The notes: generated from the sequence alone by a model not told the origin. Counted from the first letter of the stretch, positions 46,432-57,769 are shown. The stretch: 64,000 nt of DNA from Axinella damicornis (GCA_963931865.1 OZ007514.1:3296027-3360026); one strand, 5' to 3'. Made by a program: numbers and translations.

Positions 46432-46473
46432 TCTCGTTCCCAGACCCCACTCGGAGGGTCTGGGAACGAGACC
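46432..46473. mobile_element. 42-bp hairpin MITE upstream of CRP-B
   Basis: GTCTCGTTCCCAGACCC and its inverse enclose a short loop. GCACTGCTG and GCACAGCTG flank it. The CRP-A upstream copy (34596-34612, GCACTGCTGTTGATCTTC) is the empty site. Confidence 0.8.
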
Positions 46474-46717
46474 AGCACAGCTGTTGATCTTCAAGCCAGA
46501 TGTGTTTGTAGTGGATGATTTGGGTTGTGTCACACTTAAGGTCAATTTAGCTACTATATATACAAAAATTCAAAACTGCTGTTGAACTTCGGACCGCGTA
46601 CTACAAATTACTTCCGCTACCGGAAGAGAAGTGAACCACACTTGTGCGGCTTCCATTTGTAGTTATATAGCAATGCGCCAGGTGGCGCTTTGCCCTGTCA
46701 GTACTATTCCAAGCATG

Positions 46718-48268
46718 ATGCGAACATTTGTTCTTCTCTTAGCACTTTTTGCTTCTTTCGGCGCAAAGGCTCAAAATGCTACTTGTCCGCAGCCGGTGGT
46801 TTGCAATTCGAATCCCTGTAACGGAACCCGATGCGTACGTTTCCTGAACAGTGAATGCAGGGTAGATGCCTGTCGCGGCGAGTGCAGAGCTACTTTCTTT
46901 CGTTTATCGAACGGGAAAGAAGTAACCAATCGGTGTGCGGCCCCTACCTGCGCTCAGACGCAATGCCCTGCGCGTCGGATGTGCGTGAACCGAATAGTTC
47001 CCCCAACTTGTCCTGGAAACCGACCCAACTGCAGGCAGTATATCTCACCACAGTGTGTCCTCCCTCCTCCACCACAGCCACCGACCAATTGCGCCGTGAT
47101 CCTATGCCCCTCAGACAGGCCCGTTTGTGATGTGCGACAGACGCGGTTAGGCCCACGAGCCAGATGCCAGCCCCAACCTCCGCCCACAAGTTGCGAAAAT
47201 GTGGAGTGTGATGAAGGGATGGAATGTCGATTGCGCGAAAGAGACGGATTAGACCCAGTTGTGCGTTGCAAGCCGATTCGTGTGATACCGACACCCACTG
47301 ATTGCAGTCAGCTGGAGTGTTCCGATGAATTCGTGTGCATGGTGACAAATGGCACGGCCATTTGCGTGGAGCCCCCTCCGCTACCTGACATTTGCGAGGG
47401 ACTCAACTGCGAAGAACGAAACCTAGAATGTCGCGTATTTACGATCTTGAACACTACGAGAGCTGTCTGTGCACCAATTTCGGACTGCAGCAGGTTGGTA
47501 TGTAACGAGAGTGAGGGTCTCGAGTGTCGTGTAAGGGAAGGTACACCGCCGGTTGCATTCTGTGCGCGCACTGCTAACTGCAGCAGAATTCGCTGCAATG
47601 AAAGTCAGGGATTGGAGTGTCGGGTAAGAGGAGAAGGGCAGTTTCGGTTTGCAGTTTGTGCGAGCACTGCTAACTGCAGCAGAATTCGCTGCAATGAAAG
47701 TGAGGGATTGGAGTGTCGCGTAGTGGGAGAGGGAGATTTTTCTGTAGCCGTTTGCCTGCTGACCAGAAACTGCTCCATACTCAATCCTGTGTGCAGAAGG
47801 AGAGGGTTAGTGTGTGAAGAACCAACTGAAGGCCTAGGGGACCTTGGATCAGCATCTTGTGTCGATGCAACCAGCTGCGAAGACCTTGAATGCAACCCTG
47901 GGATGGTTTGCAGAGAATTCACATTAAACAATGGTGCAAGTGGAGGATCCGGAGGAAGTGGCTCTGGTTTCCTTCGAACAGTGGCCAGGTGTGGTCCAGT
48001 CCTCTCTCAAAGTAGCTGTGATGACCTTGCGTGTGGGGAAGACCAGGTGTGCGTTCTCACAGTATATCCTTCACGCAGCATCTCCCTTGCCGCCTGTACT
48101 TTGCGAAGTTTGGTACCGACAGACACTAATGCCTTCGGCTGTGACAATATTGAATGCACTGATGAAACGGAGTGTGTCCAGTTTGAGACAGCAGGAGTTC
48201 CATACCTGTCACAGTGCCTATCATCTGCCATCCTAGATACTATTCTTGAAAGTCTTGTCAACCCTTAA
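46718..48268 (+). CDS. Secreted Cys-rich repeat protein CRP-B (516 aa)
   Basis: A paralogue of CRP-A with the same signal peptide, head, Pro-rich hinge and four-cysteine units. The first of two adjacent ATGs is 46715; 46718 matches the paralogues. Relative to CRP-A it has one extra unit (CSRIRCNESQGLECRVRGEG, about residue 290-320) and a Leu-Gly insertion near the Gly/Ser stretch. It lacks about 110 residues before the last unit (CDNIECTDETECVQFE), including the MCPEGLACQ unit. The frame is intact and the upstream region is conserved with CRP-A, so it is probably expressed. It follows receptor cassette c. The function is unknown; location outside the cell is inferred from the signal peptide, cysteines and NxS/T sites. 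Confidence 0.85.
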   Translation: MRTFVLLLALFASFGAKAQNATCPQPVVCNSNPCNGTRCVRFLNSECRVDACRGECRATFFRLSNGKEVTNRCAAPTCAQTQCPARRMCVNRIVPPTCPGNRPNCRQYISPQCVLPPPPQPPTNCAVILCPSDRPVCDVRQTRLGPRARCQPQPPPTSCENVECDEGMECRLRERDGLDPVVRCKPIRVIPTPTDCSQLECSDEFVCMVTNGTAICVEPPPLPDICEGLNCEERNLECRVFTILNTTRAVCAPISDCSRLVCNESEGLECRVREGTPPVAFCARTANCSRIRCNESQGLECRVRGEGQFRFAVCASTANCSRIRCNESEGLECRVVGEGDFSVAVCLLTRNCSILNPVCRRRGLVCEEPTEGLGDLGSASCVDATSCEDLECNPGMVCREFTLNNGASGGSGGSGSGFLRTVARCGPVLSQSSCDDLACGEDQVCVLTVYPSRSISLAACTLRSLVPTDTNAFGCDNIECTDETECVQFETAGVPYLSQCLSSAILDTILESLVNP

Positions 48269-48478
48269 TTTGCCACTTTTTAGCACAAGCAGTAGCTATT
48301 AGCTCCTTCCGTGAACTGATATGTGTGGCTAGCATAATAGCTGTAGCTATTTTTGGTTTGTTATTCTACTACCAATGTTTATATATCCAAGTGAGGTTGT
48401 ACAGGAACTTGACAAGCTATGGTTAGCTACCAGAGACACTGGAAGCAATGGAGTTGGTTTGGGCTGGGACTAAGGTTA

Positions 48479-48479
<1 letters not shown>

Positions 48480-48522
<43 letters not shown>

Positions 48523-48551
48523 ACCACCACCACCACCACCACCACCACCAC
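48480..48551. repeat. 43-base poly(C) followed by (CCA)n
   Basis: The longest homopolymer in the window. The similarity between the CRP-B and CRP-A 3' flanks stops at about this point. Bases 48560-49690 beyond it show no gene I recognise. Confidence 0.95.
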
Positions 48552-49689
48552 ATTATGCTGGCATTATTTTAACTTCTAGCGCTGAGGAATTATGCCAGAA
48601 CAATTGGTAAAACTAATTCACTGTGTTAGAAATGGTGAGAAGAGAAACGAGTCACAACAAGGTAGACCTCATTGGACTGCATGAAGCATGCAAAGCACGG
48701 TTCAGCCTTTATCAGCAGCTGTTGAGAGAGTTTTCTAAACTCTGAACAGCTCATTTTGCAAGCAACAGGAACGCTCTATGGAAAAATCGTCCTTAATGCT
48801 CCAATACACAATTTGAAAGGAGACTATTGTCGTAATGTTTGATTAACTCATATAATAGTTGTAAGAATGTTGATCACGAAATATCTTGGGGGACAAACTA
48901 GTAAATTGGAGGAAAAAGTTACTGTAACCTTGTAGAGAGTGCAGAGCCTTAATATAGTCAGCGGTTCTGCATGGAGTGTATACTTCAACCCAAACAAGCA
49001 ACGTCAATGCATGTGCGTGATGCATTTGTAGTGATGTTTTGGGCTTTTGGGTTAATTGCGGTCAGTGTGGATTCCCACACTAGTACTTATTAAGGTAGGA
49101 AACATCTGCGGATCGAGGAGCGATCTCCGAAACCAGTTGATGGATAAATGGGCAGCATCAAAGTGTACACAAGTTTCAGCAATAGTTTGCATCAAACTGC
49201 TCCCTCTGCTTGAAAATGGCCTAGAACTCAATTTTAAGGCCCTCTACTAAACTGAAAATTTGGACCCTCTCCAAGGCCCCACCCACACTCTGACCCCATC
49301 ATCAATACACACACAAAAGTGGACAAAAAACTACGTATGGATTTACCACTTGCTCTCCTCAGTTGCAGGCTACAGCCCAAAACTCACTGCCACCCTCAAA
49401 AACAGAGGTTTGGCTACCCTAGGCTTTCAATAAAAATTCCACGCACACCAACTAAAACCGACCAAAGCCAAGGCCAGTTTCCAAAAGGTCAACCTACCCC
49501 CTGCAAAACTAGGTATGCTTTTCCACGTTCACCTCTCGGTTACAGGGTTTTGGCCACACATCTACTCCCTCTCACCAGCCCAGTCCAGCTACTATAGATA
49601 AACCAGCCAAATTCGCCCCTAACATGAAAATGGGCGGGGGCTGTAATGCCGAAAGGGTCAACTCTCTAGAGTACCTTGGCCATGGTATA

Positions 49690-49905
49690 CGACGCTGTAT
49701 TCCAAAGAAGGGAGTTAAGATGGCGGTTATTCGCACTCAAGAGTCGTTCTTTCGAGGACTGCTCAACCTAGCCACAAAACGCTTACGTCCCGCCCTAGAG
49801 CTTCCTATGGCGTGTGTCCCAACAATAGAATCGAGTTGCTCGCGGTCTTCGCACTGCAGCATGAAGATTTTTGGCGAATAGTGTGCTTGAATTGATTTAA
49901 CCAGC
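49690..49905. repeat. Fragment of the receptor-cassette segment before CRP-C
   Basis: AAGATGGCGGTTATTCGCAC, the GTCGTTCTTTCGAGGAC segment and AGAATCGAGTTGCT match 41055-41230 and 44875-45390. This is the same spacer that follows exon 18b/18c, here joined directly to CRP-C with the receptor exons missing. Confidence 0.65.
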
Positions 49906-50032
49906 GTTGAACTTCGGACTGCATACTGCAAATTACTCAGTCCGTGACCTGCGAACCCCACTTGAACGGTTTCCTTTTGTAGTTATATAACAGGCCTACG
50001 CCAGGCCCTGTCAGTATACCATTCGAAGCAAG

Positions 50033-51949
50033 ATGCGAACATTTGTACTTCTCTTAGCGCTTTTTGCTTCTTTCGGCGCAAAGGCTCAAAATGCTTCTTG
50101 TCCGCAGCCCGTGGTTTGCAATTCGAATCCCTGTAACGGAACCCGATGCGTACGTTTTCTGAACAGTGAATGCAGGCTAGATGCCTGTCACGGCGAGTGC
50201 AGAGCTACTTTCTTTCGTTTATCGAACGGGAAAGAAGTAACCAATCGGTGTGCGGCCCCTACCTGCGCTCAGACACCATGCCCAGCGCGTCGGATGTGCG
50301 TGAACCGAATCATTCCCTCAACTTGTCCTGGAAACCGACCCAACTGCAGGCAGTATATCTCCCCGTAGTGTGTCCTCCCTCCTACACCACAGCCACCAAC
50401 CAATTGCGCCGTGATCCAATGTCCCACGGACAGGCCCGTTTGTGAGGTGCGACAGACGCGGCAGGGCCCTCGGGCGAGATGTCAGCCCCAACCTCCGCCC
50501 ACAAGTTGCGAAAATGTGGAGTGTGATGAAGGGATGGAATGTCGATTGCGCGAAAGAGATGGATTAGACCCAGTTGTGCGTTGCAAGCCGATTCGTGTCA
50601 CCCCTACACCCACAGATTGTAGCCAGCTGGAGTGTTCGGATGAGTTCGTGTGCATGGTGACGAATGGCACGGCCATTTGCGTGGAGCCCCCTCCGCTACC
50701 TGACATTTGCGAGGGACTCGACTGCGAAGAACGAGATCTAGAATGTCGCATACAAAATATTACGTTCTTGAACATCACGAGAGCTATCTGTGCACCGATT
50801 TCGGACTGCAGCAGAATTAGCTGCAACGAAAGTCAGGGATTGGAGTGTCGTGTAAGGGAAGGTCTGTCGCCGATTGCATTCTGTGCACCCACTGCTAACT
50901 GTAGTAGAATTAGCTGCAATGAAAGTCAAGGATTGGAGTGTCGTGTAAGAGGAGAAGGGCAGTTTCGGTTTGCATTCTGTGCGCGCACTGCTAACTGCAG
51001 CAGAATTCGCTGCAATGAAAGTGAGGGATTGGAGTGTCGTGTAGTGGGAGAGGGAGATTTTTCTGTAGCCGTTTGCCTGCTGACCAGAAACTGCTCCATA
51101 CTCAATCCTGTCTGCAGAAGGAGTGGGTTAGTGTGTGAAGAACCAACTGAAGGGGACCTTGCATTTAGATCAGCATCGTGTGTTGTTGCAACCAGCTGTG
51201 AAGACCTTGAATGCAACCCTGGGATGGTTTGCAGAGAATTCACAATCAACAATGGTGCAAGTGGAGGAGGAAGTGGCTCTGGTTCCCCTCAAACAGTGGC
51301 CACGTGTGGTCCAGTCCTCTCTCAAAGCAGCTGTGATGACCTTGTGTGTGTGGAAGACCAGGTGTGCGTTCTCACTGTATATCCTTCACGTAACATCTCC
51401 CTTGCCACCTGTACTCCGCAAAGTTTGGTACAAGCAGTACAATCACAGAGCTGTAGCGATACTGGGTTGGAGATGTGTTCTCAGTCTGGCCAGCTGTGTG
51501 TGGATTTGGTGCAGGGTGGCAACCAGGTGACAGTCAGTTGTGTTCAAACCAATTGTATTGAAGGTGGCCGTGAAGGGTCCGGATCTGGAACCGCTAGTGT
51601 GTGCACAGAACCTGGTACAAGCTGTGTTTCTGTACCAGGACAACTTTCACAGAGGGGTATTCAATTTGACAGTGTATGTATTCAGACTGCCATACAATTT
51701 GAGTTTGAAACTGCTTGTGAGAATCGTATGTGCCCCGAAGGATTGGCCTGCCAAGCAATTGAGATAGATGGAGCGGTGGTTGGTACAATCTGCAACATCC
51801 CTGCCACTACTGTCCGCACCTGTGACAGTTTTGAATGTGCTGATGAAACGGAGTGCGTCCAGTTTGAGACAGCAGGAGTTCCATACCTGTCAGTGTGCCT
51901 ATTGTCTGTCACCTTAGACACTATTCTTCAAAATCTTGTCAACCCTTAA
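50033..51949 (+). pseudogene. Cys-rich repeat gene CRP-C, interrupted by one in-frame TAG
   Basis: The third paralogue: signal peptide, head, hinge and full set of four-cysteine units including two copies of CNESQGLECRV and the C-terminal units present in CRP-A. Codon 112 (50366-50368) is TAG where both paralogues have CAG (Gln). Apart from this the frame stays open for more than 500 codons to the shared end LQNLVNP and TAA. A truncated product would be a secreted 111-residue head domain. One lesion with an otherwise clean frame points to a recent loss, a polymorphism, a sequencing error or tolerated readthrough. The upstream region is diverged from A and B and lacks the ETS-like pair. AATAAA lies at 52072. 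Confidence 0.75.
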
Positions 51950-52810
51950 TCTGCCACTTTAGCATGACCATTAACAATTAGCAATTATATTTTCGGCCAC
52001 TGATATGAGTGGGCTAGCTATATAGCTGCGGCTATTTTTTGCTGTGTGATTTTGCTACCAACTTTATATATAATAAAAATCTGAGTGAGGTTGTACTGGA
52101 ACATATATAGGTAGGAATGCGTCCCCACATAACAGATCTGTTGGATCATATATATATAGCCAGCTACTCCATCCTGTGCATGGGGGAATGGATCCGGAGT
52201 GTTTTGAGCTGTTGGTTTGATGATGGATAGTAAATCAGAGAGACAAGTTATGCCACCGGGAGCCTTGTAATCGTGATCATAGGTACATTTCGAAATCATG
52301 AGGTTGTAGCTACTAGCTATCTGGGAATAAAAGTATCTGGGAATAAACTGTGGTTTCCATGGTAACCAGGATGTCAATGGATATGCATTGATCTGCTGCA
52401 GTTTTTGTATCATGGTTACCTGAAACCATTGTAGCACCAATGCATGCATGGTGCCCCAGAACATGCAAATGAGTACCCCATGCCATTTTTGAGTGCATAG
52501 TATACCCTCAACTTGGAACCAGCTAGCTACTAAATTAAATGTATCCAACCTTTGGTTGCTCTGGTGACGGCAGGCATAGCTATTTGTGTAGCACTGTATA
52601 AATTATACTACCATGATTGGAGTTGCACACTCAGGTAATTTCACTCTAGCTAGCTAGCTATCTTAATTCTCTCTAGACAACATTAGCCTATGTTTGTATT
52701 TGTTGGGTGTCGTATCCATGTTAGAGATTTTAACTCATACCAATGGTATTCAGATTATAGAGAACCGCTAAACATATACTGCCAATGCAGTGTTGGGTGG
52801 TAACACTGAA

Positions 52811-53290
52811 GGATGTGTAGGCTAGACAGCAGAAAGTCCCAAGTGCTGGACTAGATCTTTGTTGCAGCTGCCCATGGACAAGGTGTGTTGGGTGGTATCA
52901 CTGGACAAAAGTACGACATCATGCACTCTTGCACTGGAGGATGAGTATATGCACTCTTGTCCAGTTGTACCACCCAATTAACCAGCAAAATCGTGTGGGC
53001 AACGGGAACAAAACTATAGTACTAATCTTGCATGAATCAGCACTTGGGACAACCTTTCTACTGTCTAGTTTACACATCCTCTGGTGCAAGAGCGCAGTGG
53101 TGTCATCATGCGCTCTTGTCCAGTGGTACCACCCAACACACCACTGTGGGCAGCAGGAACAAAACTATGGTATAGCACTAATCTTGCATGAATCAGCACT
53201 TGGGACAACCTTTCTACAGGCTACTGTGTAAGCTAGACAGTAGAAAGGTTGTCCCAAGTGCTGATTCATGCAAGACTAGTGTAATATCAT
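52811..53290. mobile_element. Nested inverted-repeat MITE cluster
   Basis: TAGGCTAGACAGCAGAAAGT, TCCCAAGTGCTG and the inverted CAGCACTTGGGACAACCTTT occur in several orientations. Near-identical text lies at 60627-60895 (GTGTAGGCTAGACAGCAGAA, CATGGACAAGGTGTGTGG). Confidence 0.65.
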
Positions 53291-53891
53291 AGCTTTGATC
53301 CAGTTGTCCACAGTATAACTATCTAGGGCCAGTGGTTTCCTGTTTGTTCTAGTATGACCTTCAACCTGACCATACATGGTTTATCATGGAACGGGAACCT
53401 CTGATACTCAAGCCACAAGCCAAGCCAAAGGGCTATACATAATGGAATAGGTATAGGTTGTGGAGGCGGGCGGAGGCAACTCGGTGCAGTGACTGCAGGC
53501 CTACTCGGTACAGTGACTGCAGGCCTACTCTTGCCGTACACCCTGCTTTAATGGTCTACTTCCCCTACACTTGGGTTTCAGACTTGTTTGCTGGGCCACT
53601 TGCCCCACAGAGATTCCTCCGCACCTATCACATCTGGTCAAGATCAAGAGAACGGATGGAGAAAAAAAAATAACACGAAAGGAGCAACCACCAATTAAAA
53701 ACTAATGCTGCTGGGCACCTCATTAGGGAGGGATTGGGAGGGGAAAAAGAAAAGTAGTTCGACGCTGCCAGATAGAGCGGACACGAGGCGCTGAGAGAAC
53801 TGCGTGCGCACAGCCAGCCAACAAAAGGAGCCGGCCCGCCGCGCTAGGCCTGCATGCACTTGCATGACAAAGGCGGCCCACAGCAGAGCTG

Positions 53892-54791
53892 GTGTCATAG
53901 GGAATTTGGCACCCCCATGCCAAATTCCCTAGGGATATTGGTACCCCCTCAGGGATTTTGGCACCCCCATGCAACAGGGAATATGGCACCCTCACGCATT
54001 ATTCCCTAGGGAATATGGCACCCTATGCAAATTTTCATTGGTGTCAACTGATGTATAGTAGCTAGCTATAGTAGTAGGTAGTACAGTAGGCTAGTGATTG
54101 CAGACATTGGCACCCTCTTGTCAAGGGGGTGTCATATTCACCCGTGTAAACATTTCAAGTAGACAAATGGGGTGTCAGGAATATGGCACCCTATGCAAAT
54201 TTTCATCAAGTGACTTATTAGTATTGTTTCAGTATGCAGATCTAACTTATTTATTACACAATGGTATATATTAAACTGTAAACTGCATCATATATACAGG
54301 AATCTAGGAAGAAATAAAGGTTTGCTTGCAGTGTATATAGGACGCCATCAACAAGCAGAAACGTTTTGCTCGTTTCCGAATGACACCTTTCTCAAACTTC
54401 GTTGCTGTTTCGGGGTATCTTCCGCTGGCTAAATACAATTATGTAGTTTTGCACTTCATCGTAGACCTTGATCTCATCTGAACCGTCCGCCATTCCAAGT
54501 TCGATCTCTGCCATCCTCTGTTATTGTGACTATATAGTAGCGCATTGCAAGTTTCTTAAAATACATTTTCCATGACTGACACCTTCCGAGAAGGTCACTA
54601 TATAGGACAGCAATGCCTAGTTTTGATTCGCTGGTATACGTTCATGTACTGTACGGGATGCCAAATTCCCCAAGGGGTGCACCGCGGGGTGCCAAATTCC
54701 CTCAGCGTATTTTGCTTGGGGGTTCCAATTTCCCTAGGGTATTTAGCATGGGGGTGCCATAAATCGGGGGTGCCAAATTCCCCATGACACC
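53892..54791. mobile_element. 900-bp TIR element with GGGAATTTGGCACCCC ends
   Basis: The left end GGTGTCATAGGGAATTTGGC and right end GCCAAATTCCCCATGACACC are inverted, with more copies of GGGAATATGGCACCC inside each end. On the minus strand from 54514 an ATG opens a short frame (MAEIELGMADGSDEIKVYD), possibly the first exon of a lost transposase or a captured piece. Otherwise it is non-coding. Confidence 0.75.
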
Positions 54792-55044
54792 GGGCAGAAA
54801 CCGAGTGCGCCCCAAGGCTCTGGACGGCGCCCCCGTGGCCCTGCCCCCTACCCTCTTAACCTCCAGTTAAACTTCATTCTAAATTACTTGCCAGCTTTGG
54901 AATATCATGGCTTGGCTGTGTGAAGCGGCTCGATCGACTGCATCGTCATACGGCACTTTTTCGAGGTCTGTCACTACTAGTACCAGTATGTTATCCCCGT
55001 GCCTTGCTACCATTGGAGTCCTGATACTGGCCTTTTCTCTTTGT

Positions 55045-55375
55045 TCTAGCCCGGCTAGTAGACCCTCCCTCCTTCTAGTCTCTCGGGGGCCATACCCACA
55101 CGGAAGGGAGGGTCTGGTCAAGTGGCAATTAGCAATTTGTTCTTGACACCCCTGAAGTTTTCTGGGAATTAGGTATGCAATCAAGGCTTAATTAATACTA
55201 CAAAGCTGATCTGTAAGATTATTCACAGTTCACACCTTGTACTATGCAAGTCGAGTTACGTAACAATCAAAACAGTAGCGGTAAACAGGTACTTGAAGAA
55301 CGTTCTGTGCAGAACAAGAGTGTCATTGTAACTTGACCAGACCCTCCCTTCCGTGTGGGTCTGGCCCTGCGAGAC
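55045..55375. mobile_element. TIR element, AGACCCTCCCTTCCGTG family
   Basis: An inner hairpin (TAGTAGACCCTCCCTCCTTC / GGAAGGGAGGGTCTGGTCAA, 55058-55126) and an outer copy (TTGACCAGACCCTCCCTTCC, 55333-55352) repeat in inverted orientation. No gene is seen between 54800 and 55620. Confidence 0.55.
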
Positions 55376-55619
55376 TAGGACTAGCCTCCGTGGGAAAGTT
55401 TTTAATCTTTTGCGTGGCCATTTCACGCTCCTCCCTTCCTCATGTTAAGACTAACCTTGGCCAGGGAGCTGTCGGATGCTGTTCACTTTCCAGGCTGTTC
55501 TTCGGCCACTTCAGCAGCCCGGGCCCCACAAACATTCTGCTCACTCGACCTAGCTATTCACACTCAGATAGCCCATCACTACATTCAATAAGCTAGAATA
55601 GCTCCTTACTTAAAAAAAA

Positions 55620-57280
55620 GTGTTGTACGGCCACGCAGAGCACAGATTTGAAACTTGAAAGGGCCGCTAGCCGCATCAAAGAGAGAAGCCCCCCTTGTTT
55701 ATTCGGGTTGTGCAACAGTGTATGCAGGATCTTCAACTCGTGTTTCGAGAAGATGGTGACAGTGGGGAGAAAAGAATGTCTGCTACACCTGCACCTGACA
55801 TAATCCAAGCAAAACTAGACAAATTTATTGGAAAATGGAAGGATGTCCAAGACTGCAATGGGATGTATGTCTTTACATCAGACACACTACTTGCGACTGA
55901 AAGGTTAATAAAACGACACATTTCCAATGGCTGCATCTCTCACATCCCACCAGGCGCTGGAACTAATAGAAACGAACGATTCCACAGTCATATCAACTCA
56001 CAATTCAACGGAAGCAAAATGGGCATACTACTTGCATATGCACTTCTGACGGTGGTATATAATACATGCACATAATACCTCGCAGAAAATACATGGAAGA
56101 GTAGTGACGAGACCAAGTAGTGCAAACCCTTTTCGGGGTTTGCCGATATGTGCTACTAAGCCGATTGGGATCATCCCCAAGGTTAGAGAAGAACAGAATA
56201 TGGTCAACAGTGGTCACTGGGAAGTAGACGTATCAGAAAACTTGATGGACATGCAGTTGATTGTTAAATTTACACCATTTCTCTGCAAAAGTACCAGATA
56301 ATGAAGGCGCTTGCAGCAATGGGGCTATCACGTCTAGTAAATTCTATCAGTCACTTTATTGGTTTTCAACCATCAATCATCGACGTTTCTGAGCAAAGTG
56401 ACTTGACCATGCACCAAAAGCTATCTGAATATGGATTAAGATTTTCATCTGTGCCTCATGATGGAAACTGCTTCTTCACTGCTGTTGCGGTAAACATTTT
56501 AGCAGACTTGCAAACATGGGGTCACTGCCTAACACTGGCGGGTGTCACCAGTACTGATGGATTAACTGTGGAGACACTGTCAGCAACCCTGCGACAAGTG
56601 TATGTCAAAGAGCTGCTAGGGGAGCATCGTGTGAATTACAGCCCGTATATACAACACACTGATCTCAATTACGATAAAGAAGCCAACAGATTTGCTGACA
56701 ACCATTACTTCGACAGTGAACTTGGAAACACCATGCCACTAGCACTGGCAACAGCTCTTGCAGATCTCTATCGTTATTTTCCACAAGGACCCTAACACCC
56801 CCACCATGTATGTAACCCCTGAGATAGTGACCACAGAGGCTAGTGCTTTTCTTGTTTATACACGCTCTGAAGTAGGACACTATGATGCTGCTGTTCCCTG
56901 CCACAAGATGGGTGCACCAACTTCAAACTCCAAATCCAACAGCTGTAGGTGTGGTGCTAACAAGAAAAGGCAAGGGCTAAATCTTGTATGCCGTCTGCCA
57001 TTTATACTACAAGGTGTAAATGTTTTAAGGCCTCTCAGCCTTTTACAGCACTTTGCAAATGCACAAACTGTGATAATCCGTATGGACCGAGACCACCACC
57101 TTTGCAAGGTGACCAGGGAAGTAGAAGAAAACATCCCCTACAAATCGATATACCTAGTAGCAAGAGATTTGCACAAGAACGAGGTGAGTGTATGTCGCAA
57201 GCCATTTGGTAAAATTTTGAATCGATTGTTCTCCACGAGATATGCACTTCACTTCGGCAAGAAAGCGACAACAGCATGAT
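55620..57280 (+). pseudogene. Broken DNA-transposon gene with OTU protease domain and Cys-rich tail
   Basis: Consecutive open pieces in different frames join into one protein-like order. The first, 55620-56075, has PPGAGTNRNERFHSHIN and LLAYALLTVVYNT, a motif I associate with invertebrate transposase-like proteins. The second, 56301-56795, has VPHDGNCFFTAVA, the Asp-Gly-Asn-Cys nucleophile motif of OTU cysteine proteases. The third, 56758-57000, has VGHYDAAVP, the OTU histidine segment, and CRCGANKK. The last, about 57000-57100, has CKCTNCDNPYG, a CXC-like zinc segment. Frames change near 56755 and again near 57000, and stops fall at 56073 and 56298, so this copy is inactive. The superfamily is not determined. 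Confidence 0.6.
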
Positions 57281-57769
57281 TGCTAAATTGTATAACGATG
57301 TTGTTTATTACTCCACTACTTCAATTTGTCTTTTCACTTTACCACAAGACATCGTGTTCCGAAAAAAAAGCCAAGGTGAAATCTCTAGTAAGATCAACTA
57401 CACTGCAGTTCGTAACGTTGCACTTTGACAGTTTGACTTCATAGATTAATGACTTTGTTACTGCACCTCCACATCATACAACTTGCTTTGATTTCCACCC
57501 TGTAACAGTATGCCTTCATGCGTGTCTGAAACTACATTTAATCTTTACTCATACGTCATAGCAGTATTCATTCGATTTCATTCAGAATCACATTAAACAT
57601 CCTGTATACTAATATTCCTTATTGCAGAGAGTGACAATAATAATACATTTGAGAGTGACAATAATCAGACAACACAGCAATAACAACAGGTAGCCAGAGG
57701 AATCATAAGCATGCAATGCAGATGCCAGAACCACATGCGGCGTAGCACTGGAACCATGTAAGTAAACCA

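Noticed and set aside
48419..48610. Poly-proline frame
   Set aside because: It is the translation of the poly(C) and (CCA)n tract.
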